Origin: an uncultured Ruminococcus sp.
GTDB taxonomy: Bacteria > Bacillota > Clostridia > Oscillospirales > Ruminococcaceae
Assembly: GCA_937926145.1 (NCBI GenBank)
Contig: CALANW010000011.1
Coordinates: forward strand, 1-64,000
DNA: 64,000 bases
Reading direction: 5' to 3'
The translations under genes were made by a program, and so were the position numbers. This document shows, piece after piece, positions 59,814-64,000 of the stretch. The notes beneath the pieces are model-generated. The model did not search any database. It saw nothing but the letters and a program-made list of their open reading frames with translations, and was not told where the DNA came from. Each line of letters starts with the position of its first letter. Position 1 is the first letter of the stretch.

Positions 59814-61037
59814 TCAGAGCTGCAAAAACATTATGGTTGCTTTGGTGTCATAAACGTAAATATAAATATAGTTTTCATCGAAAATATACCAGCTGTCTGA
59901 CATAGTGTAAAGATGCGGCGCACCGACGGGCGGACGACCGATATAATACGGGATAACTGTGCCGCCGCTGCTTAAGATCACGGGGACATTGCTGTTGGCG
60001 GCGCTGAATTTTTTGCGGTCAAGACGTATAAAAATATGCTTGCTGTTCAGATTTTGAAAAGTATATGCATCGCCTGTCAAGGTCACATTCACATTGTCGG
60101 AGGAAACGGTTTTCCCGTCAAAGCTGGTGTCCGTCCGATATATGAAGTCGGAGCTTTCGGGCGGATCTTCCGATGTGATATCCGCCATTGAAACATACTC
60201 GTCAAGGCTGTACCATTCGGTGTAAAAAAGCTCATTTTCACCGTCAGTTCCGCGTGTTCCTCTTGCGATGAGCGTTCCGTACTCCGCAGGCATACTGTAA
60301 TATGCATTGATGCCCGAAAGACCTGTCGGTATCTCAAAGCTGCTTTCGGTATTTTTTATATTTATGCTGAAGCTGCCGTCGGGGAAATCCGCATACAATT
60401 CATCAAGCTTATCCGAAATAAGCTTGCGGCAGGCTCTGTCCGTTTCCGATTTTCCGCTGTAATAAATATTGGCGGAAAGGCTGTAATAATAAGGGATAAT
60501 GCTGTCATCGCAGGGCAGGCTTCGGATAAATTTATCGATATTTCCGTTAAAGTATACATTCGTGCATTTTGCTTCTTCGTGACTGCCGTGATCCCAGTAT
60601 CTCGAAAAGCACATATCGATGTCGGCTGAAACCTCTGTGCCGAGCTTTTCATCGGTGAAATATTTTTCGGTGAGTGCGGAGCAGATATCATCATACTGCT
60701 TGGAGTCATAAAAGCTGTCCGTTTCCGAGTAATAGTATATCGTGCAGTTTTTCTCTTTGAGGGTGACATATCCCGAGAAATAGCGTTCGGTCGGGATAAT
60801 ATATCCGATGCGCCGCCATTGAGGTTCGATGTCGGTTATTTCGGGATATTCGCCGTATTTTTCGTAAAAATAGCTTTCAACGCCGTTTCGGGCGGCTTTG
60901 ACGGCTTGAGCTTTTCTCAGGTGTTCAGACGGCGAGCCGAATAACATACCGAAAAGACCGCATAATGCAGAAAGAAACACGAGCACCCCGATCGCAGACG
61001 GAATGATCACAATAAGCTTTGATCTTGATAATTTCAT
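59814..61037 (-). CDS. Membrane-anchored extracellular protein, function unknown
   Basis: 407 residues. One N-terminal transmembrane helix (about 8-32) is followed by a large extracellular domain rich in Tyr, Ser and Asp. No catalytic motif or known domain is seen; Cys residues at several positions may form disulfides. ATG 61037 follows AAGGGGGT. It is transcribed divergently from hflX and has no same-direction partner. Confidence 0.7.
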   Translation of the reverse strand: MKLSRSKLIVIIPSAIGVLVFLSALCGLFGMLFGSPSEHLRKAQAVKAARNGVESYFYEKYGEYPEITDIEPQWRRIGYIIPTERYFSGYVTLKEKNCTIYYYSETDSFYDSKQYDDICSALTEKYFTDEKLGTEVSADIDMCFSRYWDHGSHEEAKCTNVYFNGNIDKFIRSLPCDDSIIPYYYSLSANIYYSGKSETDRACRKLISDKLDELYADFPDGSFSINIKNTESSFEIPTGLSGINAYYSMPAEYGTLIARGTRGTDGENELFYTEWYSLDEYVSMADITSEDPPESSDFIYRTDTSFDGKTVSSDNVNVTLTGDAYTFQNLNSKHIFIRLDRKKFSAANSNVPVILSSGGTVIPYYIGRPPVGAPHLYTMSDSWYIFDENYIYIYVYDTKATIMFLQL

Positions 61038-61121
61038 GCAGATACCCCCTTGCTCTGACAAAATATGTAAAGCTGTTGGTGTAATTTTAGCATATTCATA
61101 TCAAAAAATCAATATAAAACC

Positions 61122-61150
61122 TTGACAAATCCGATTTTTTAGGCTATACT
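61122..61150 (+). promoter_or_regulatory. Promoter of the hflX leader
   Basis: TTGACA (61122-61127) and TATACT (61145-61150), 17-bp spacer. Transcription would start near 61157, about 215 nt before hflX. Confidence 0.85.
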
Positions 61151-61198
61151 CAATTTGTGCTTTACAAAATCACGATAAATTTTAAGGAGGCGGACAAA

Positions 61199-61264
61199 AT
61201 GCTCATCAAAACATCTGTAAAAATCAATCTTATCGGGAAGTCCGTCTGCCGCTTTGTCTACTGA
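61199..61264 (+). CDS. 21-codon leader peptide upstream of hflX
   Basis: ATG 61199 to TGA 61262-61264, 8 nt after AAGGAGG (61184-61190). The peptide begins MLIKTSVKINLIGKS and ends VCRFVY. It sits inside the hflX leader before a Rho-independent terminator. Codons 12-15 cover the segment CGGGAAG (61234-61240), which can pair with the 5' arm of the terminator. It is unlikely to have a function as a protein; it resembles leader peptides that sense ribosome stalling. Confidence 0.75.
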   Translation: MLIKTSVKINLIGKSVCRFVY

Positions 61265-61293
61265 TAACATTCGGGTCAAGGTATAATGCAGTT

Positions 61294-61319
61294 GCTTCCT
61301 TTTCGGGGAAGCTTTTTTT
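61294..61319 (+). terminator. Attenuator (terminator) in the hflX leader
   Basis: GCTTCC (61294-61299) and GGAAGC (61307-61312) with a TTTTCGG loop, followed by seven T. It ends 53 nt before the hflX start. Pairing of 61295-61299 with GGAAG at 61236-61240 would prevent it forming. Confidence 0.85.
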
Positions 61320-61372
61320 ATGCTCAGACAACGGCAGCCGACAATTTGTTGTTTATACAGAAAGGAGCAGCT

Positions 61373-62620
61373 ATGGAAATTACGGAATATATTGAAAAAA
61401 AGCCGAGAGCCGTGCTTGTCAGTGCCGATACGGGCGAATTTGATGCCGAGCTTTCGATGAAAGAGCTTGAAGAGCTTGCCGACACCGCAGGAGTTGAGGT
61501 CGCTGCGACCGTTACGCAGAAGCGTCCGAGCTATGACACTGCGACCTGTATCGGTTCGGGCAGGCTTGAAGAACTCGCCGAAGAAATAAAGGGTCTTGAT
61601 ATCGACATCGTTATCTTTGACCACGAGCTTACCGCAAATCAGACCAAGAGCATTGAAAGAATACTCGATGTGCGCGTTATCGACCGAACAACACTTATCC
61701 TTGATATTTTTGCGCAAAGAGCGCTCACCGCAGAGGGTAGGATACAAGTTGAGCTTGCGCAGCAGAAGTACCGCCTTGCACACCTTGCAGGAAAGGGTAT
61801 CGAAATGTCCCGACTCGGCGGCGGTATCGGCACAAGAGGTCCGGGTGAATCGAAGCTTGAGACTGACAAGCGTCATATCCGCCGCAGGATAGAGCTTCTT
61901 TCTGCTGATTTAAAGGAGCTTGAACGCCGCCGTGAACAGCACCGTGCGCGCCGCAAAAAGGACAATGTTCTTGTCGGTGCGATAGTCGGCTACACGAACG
62001 TTGGCAAATCAACGCTTATGAACGCTCTCACGCAGGCAGGTGTTCTTGCCGAGGACAAGCTTTTCGCAACGCTTGACATCACCTCTCGCGCGCTCGAACT
62101 CCCCGACGGAAGAACGCTTATGCTCGTTGACACGGTAGGACTTGTCCGCCGACTTCCGCATAATCTTGTCGAAGCGTTCAAAAGCACGTTGGAAGAAGCC
62201 GCAAACGCCGATATCATCATTAATCTTATCGACATAAGCGCAAGCGACGGCTATGAGCAGTCGGAGGTAACTTCAAAGCTGCTTTCGGAGCTTGGCTGCG
62301 ATGGTATCCCACGCGTTAATGTCCTCAACAAAGCGGACAAACTGCCCGAGGGTACGAACATCACCTGCGATGACAGCACAGTCCTTATCTCTGCCAAGCA
62401 GGGTCAGGGCTTGGACAAGCTTCTCGAATGTATAGCTCGGAATCTCCCCGAAACCGCAGTCCGAGGAAAATTCGTTATCCCTTACGACAAGGCTTCGCTC
62501 CTCAACACGATACGCATTGAGGGCAAAATTTTCTCCGAGGAATACACCCCCGAGGGAACGTTCATCGACGCGCTCGTTGACAAAAAGGTCTACTACCTTG
62601 CAGAACCCTTTAAAATTTAA
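61373..62620 (+). CDS. hflX: GTPase HflX
   Basis: Ribosome-splitting GTPase that rescues stalled ribosomes, in some species induced by antibiotics. The 415 residues have the N-terminal HflX domain with GSGRLEELAEEIK and the glycine-rich linker SRLGGGIGTRGPGESKLETD. The G domain has GYTNVGKSTLMNAL (G1), DTVGLVRRLPH and NKADKL. ATG 61373 follows AAAGGAG; the longer frame to 61286 lies in the attenuator. Likely regulated by the leader peptide and terminator just upstream. Confidence 0.93.
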   Translation: MEITEYIEKKPRAVLVSADTGEFDAELSMKELEELADTAGVEVAATVTQKRPSYDTATCIGSGRLEELAEEIKGLDIDIVIFDHELTANQTKSIERILDVRVIDRTTLILDIFAQRALTAEGRIQVELAQQKYRLAHLAGKGIEMSRLGGGIGTRGPGESKLETDKRHIRRRIELLSADLKELERRREQHRARRKKDNVLVGAIVGYTNVGKSTLMNALTQAGVLAEDKLFATLDITSRALELPDGRTLMLVDTVGLVRRLPHNLVEAFKSTLEEAANADIIINLIDISASDGYEQSEVTSKLLSELGCDGIPRVNVLNKADKLPEGTNITCDDSTVLISAKQGQGLDKLLECIARNLPETAVRGKFVIPYDKASLLNTIRIEGKIFSEEYTPEGTFIDALVDKKVYYLAEPFKI

Positions 62621-62750
62621 TTCGGAATTCGGAATTATTTATAAGTATAAAAAACGATGCAATTCTTGATCTTGAATTGCATCGTTTTTATTTTTTGATT
62701 TGGTAAAGAAGCAAAACTAATTCCGCATTCCGAATTCATAATTCCGAATT
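62619..62750. repeat. Composite intergenic repeat VII (hflX/YjfB gap)
   Basis: Left array (62619-62638) overlaps the hflX stop codon. The inverted right array (62717-62750) ends 6 bp before the stop codon of the YjfB-like gene. The centre is a single strong hairpin (next entry); other modules are absent, making this the shortest version. Confidence 0.75.
62651..62696 (+). terminator. Terminator of hflX within composite VII
   Basis: AAAACGATGCAATTC (62651-62665) and GAATTGCATCGTTTT (62674-62688) form a perfect 15-bp stem with an 8-nt loop, followed by TATTTTTTG. Confidence 0.9.
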
Positions 62751-62756
62751 TGAAAT

Positions 62757-62954
62757 TTATGCTCTCGCATCGAATAATGCGCCGATATCACCTGCAAATG
62801 CTTTTGCGGAATCGTTCATCATTTCGATAGTTCCCATCGCAAGCTGTGAACTTACGTCCATACTCTTTTTAAGTATGCTTACGCCTGCCTGCTGCTGGAA
62901 CTGAGCCTGCTTCATTGCCATTGCTGTTGAAGCGATAGATGTACTCATATCCAT
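62757..62954 (-). CDS. YjfB-family small protein
   Basis: 65 residues, helical, with DMSTSIASTAMAMKQAQFQQ and the typical SILKKSMD following, a family found near flagellar and chemotaxis genes and called putative motility protein. GGAGGCGG precedes the ATG. It is transcribed behind the PocR chemoreceptor, 28 bp away, supporting a link to signalling or motility. Function unproven. Confidence 0.8.
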   Translation of the reverse strand: MDMSTSIASTAMAMKQAQFQQQAGVSILKKSMDVSSQLAMGTIEMMNDSAKAFAGDIGALFDARA

Positions 62955-62982
62955 AATATCCGCCTCCTTTTATGGGGATAGA

Positions 62983-63981
62983 TCACTTCATATTTTTGAT
63001 ATCGTTAAGGAGCGAGCTGAACTGTTCAATATCCTTGTAGCAGTTTGCAACAACATTCTGTGTATTAGCGATATTCTCAACGATAGCCTTTGAACGGCTG
63101 TCGATGTTTGTCATTGCGTTCTGAATGCTGTCTGCGGAGCTCTGGCTCGTTTCTGCAAGGCTTCTGACTTCCTGCGCGATAACGCCGAAGCCCTTGCCTG
63201 CTTCTTTAGCTCGTGAAGCTTCGATAGAAGCGTTGAATCCGAGTATCTTCGTGTTGAGCGCGATATCCTGTATCTGCTTGAGAGTATCGTTCGTCTTTAC
63301 GATCTCTGCCGAAGTGCCCTTTGCGATCTCGCCGAGGTTTGCATAAGCGTCCTTGAGCGAGTTGAGCGACTTTTCTGTACGCTTTACAAGTGTGCTTGCT
63401 TCGTCAACCTTTTTATAAAGCGCCTGATTAAGACTTGTAAGGCCCGAATTGTTCTGCTTCGAGATATAAGCATCGTAAGCCGACTGTGAAAGAAGTCCTG
63501 CGATTATGAAGAGGAAATCAGCGGCAGCTTCGACCTGCTCTCTGCTTACTACCTTTACCTTGCGGATAGCCGCTATGTATTTATCTTCATTAATGCCCAT
63601 ATCGCGCGCGATCGCACGGAATTTTTCCTCATCGGGTTCTTCGGTGAGCACCTGACCGCCGATGAATGAGCCGATCATTTCACCGCCGAGCATAATAGGT
63701 GCAGCGAAGTCAACAAGTCCTGCATGGCAGGAATAAGAAACAGACTTTCTTGAAAGAAGAGCGTCCTCGCCGCCCTTTTTATCGCACTGAGCGCATTTGC
63801 GAGCGCCGTCGCGGTTCTTTCTTGTAATATCCATACAGAATTCGGTGAAATTGCTTCCCTTTGTAACGGCATTGCCGTCAGCGTCCGTAGTGAGCGCAGC
63901 CATTCCGGTAAGTCTTGCAAATCCGTCCTGAATGGACTGAAGAGTGCTTACGCTTATCAAATCTGTGAGAGCTATTGCCAA
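62983..63981 (-). CDS. Soluble chemoreceptor with PocR sensory domain
   Basis: About 332 residues, no transmembrane segment. An N-terminal PocR-type ligand-binding domain (about 1-170, with a Cys-rich segment FCMDITRKNRDGARKCAQCD and SCHAGLVDFAAPI) is joined to a C-terminal methyl-accepting chemotaxis signalling domain (about 190-332). The signalling tip is IALNTKILGFNASIEASRAK then EAGKGFGVIAQEVRSLAETS. The domain is short, with few heptads, so it is a cytoplasmic receptor. I prefer TTG 63981, with GGAGGG 6 nt upstream, over TTG 63996. The region upstream is cut by the window end. Confidence 0.85.
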   Translation of the reverse strand: MAIALTDLISVSTLQSIQDGFARLTGMAALTTDADGNAVTKGSNFTEFCMDITRKNRDGARKCAQCDKKGGEDALLSRKSVSYSCHAGLVDFAAPIMLGGEMIGSFIGGQVLTEEPDEEKFRAIARDMGINEDKYIAAIRKVKVVSREQVEAAADFLFIIAGLLSQSAYDAYISKQNNSGLTSLNQALYKKVDEASTLVKRTEKSLNSLKDAYANLGEIAKGTSAEIVKTNDTLKQIQDIALNTKILGFNASIEASRAKEAGKGFGVIAQEVRSLAETSQSSADSIQNAMTNIDSRSKAIVENIANTQNVVANCYKDIEQFSSLLNDIKNMK

Positions 63982-64000
63982 TTTAATTCCCTCCAACGAA

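Noticed and set aside
1..64000. tRNA, rRNA, tmRNA or CRISPR array
   Set aside because: No T-loop/acceptor pattern, rRNA-like stretch or regularly spaced identical repeats were seen; the composite repeats are not spaced like CRISPR.

Overview
The window is a chromosomal segment of a Gram-positive gut Firmicute, most likely a Ruminococcus or close relative (Oscillospiraceae). This rests on AAAGGAGG-type ribosome binding sites, sigma-A promoters with 16-18 bp spacers, a perfect HrcA/CIRCE heat-shock operator, Firmicute gene orders (hrcA-grpE-dnaK-dnaJ; ylxM-ffh-rpsP-khpA-rimM-trmD; a yaaO-like decarboxylase-darA-holB-ricT; cdaA-cdaR) and a 388-residue cellobiose 2-epimerase resembling the Ruminococcus albus enzyme. 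No rRNA, tRNA, CRISPR array, phage or complete insertion sequence was recognised.

Layout. 1-5.3 kb: the heat-shock operon. 5.7-10 kb (minus strand): a ComFB-like protein, cellobiose 2-epimerase and secA. 10.3-11.6 kb: O-acetylhomoserine sulfhydrylase. 11.6-12.2 kb: a small convergent locus that looks like a par/Fst-type type I toxin-antitoxin pair lying inside a composite repeat. 12.2-21.2 kb (minus strand): PHP protein and PepV dipeptidase; a polysaccharide deacetylase, bactofilin and membrane protein group; a TPR-like membrane protein with aroE; fabD. 21.4-30.3 kb: a fatty-acid synthesis operon (fabH-fabG-fabF-accB-fabZ-accC-two zinc-ribbon proteins-accD-accA-acpP). 30.6-33.6 kb: a 1010-residue EAL protein with an appended beta-helix. 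33.9-38.1 kb: the SRP, ribosomal and tRNA-modification operon. 38.4-45.2 kb: HPr, a PucR-type regulator and a division/wall group (ftsE, ftsX, M23 and S41 peptidases). 45.2-50.8 kb: decarboxylase, c-di-AMP receptor, holB, ricT, SPFH and small membrane proteins. 51-54.3 kb (minus strand): glycogen phosphorylase and trmO. 54.7-58.8 kb: diadenylate cyclase, its YbbR regulator and a flavoprotein. 59-64 kb: an Rrf2 regulator, an unknown anchored protein, hflX behind a leader-peptide attenuator, a YjfB-like protein and a soluble PocR chemoreceptor.

Two dispersed repeat systems run through the intergenic regions. One is a 102-bp near-palindromic MITE-like element (two full copies, one internally deleted, one diverged). 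The other is a modular composite element bounded by inverted arrays of an about 8-bp unit (GGAATTCG/CGTAATGC type) that abut or overlap gene stop codons and carry terminator-like hairpins. The strongest candidates for new biology are the toxin-antitoxin-like locus at 11.7-12.05 kb, the hflX leader-peptide attenuator, the EAL/beta-helix fusion, and the composite repeats that supply 3' ends and terminators to neighbouring genes.
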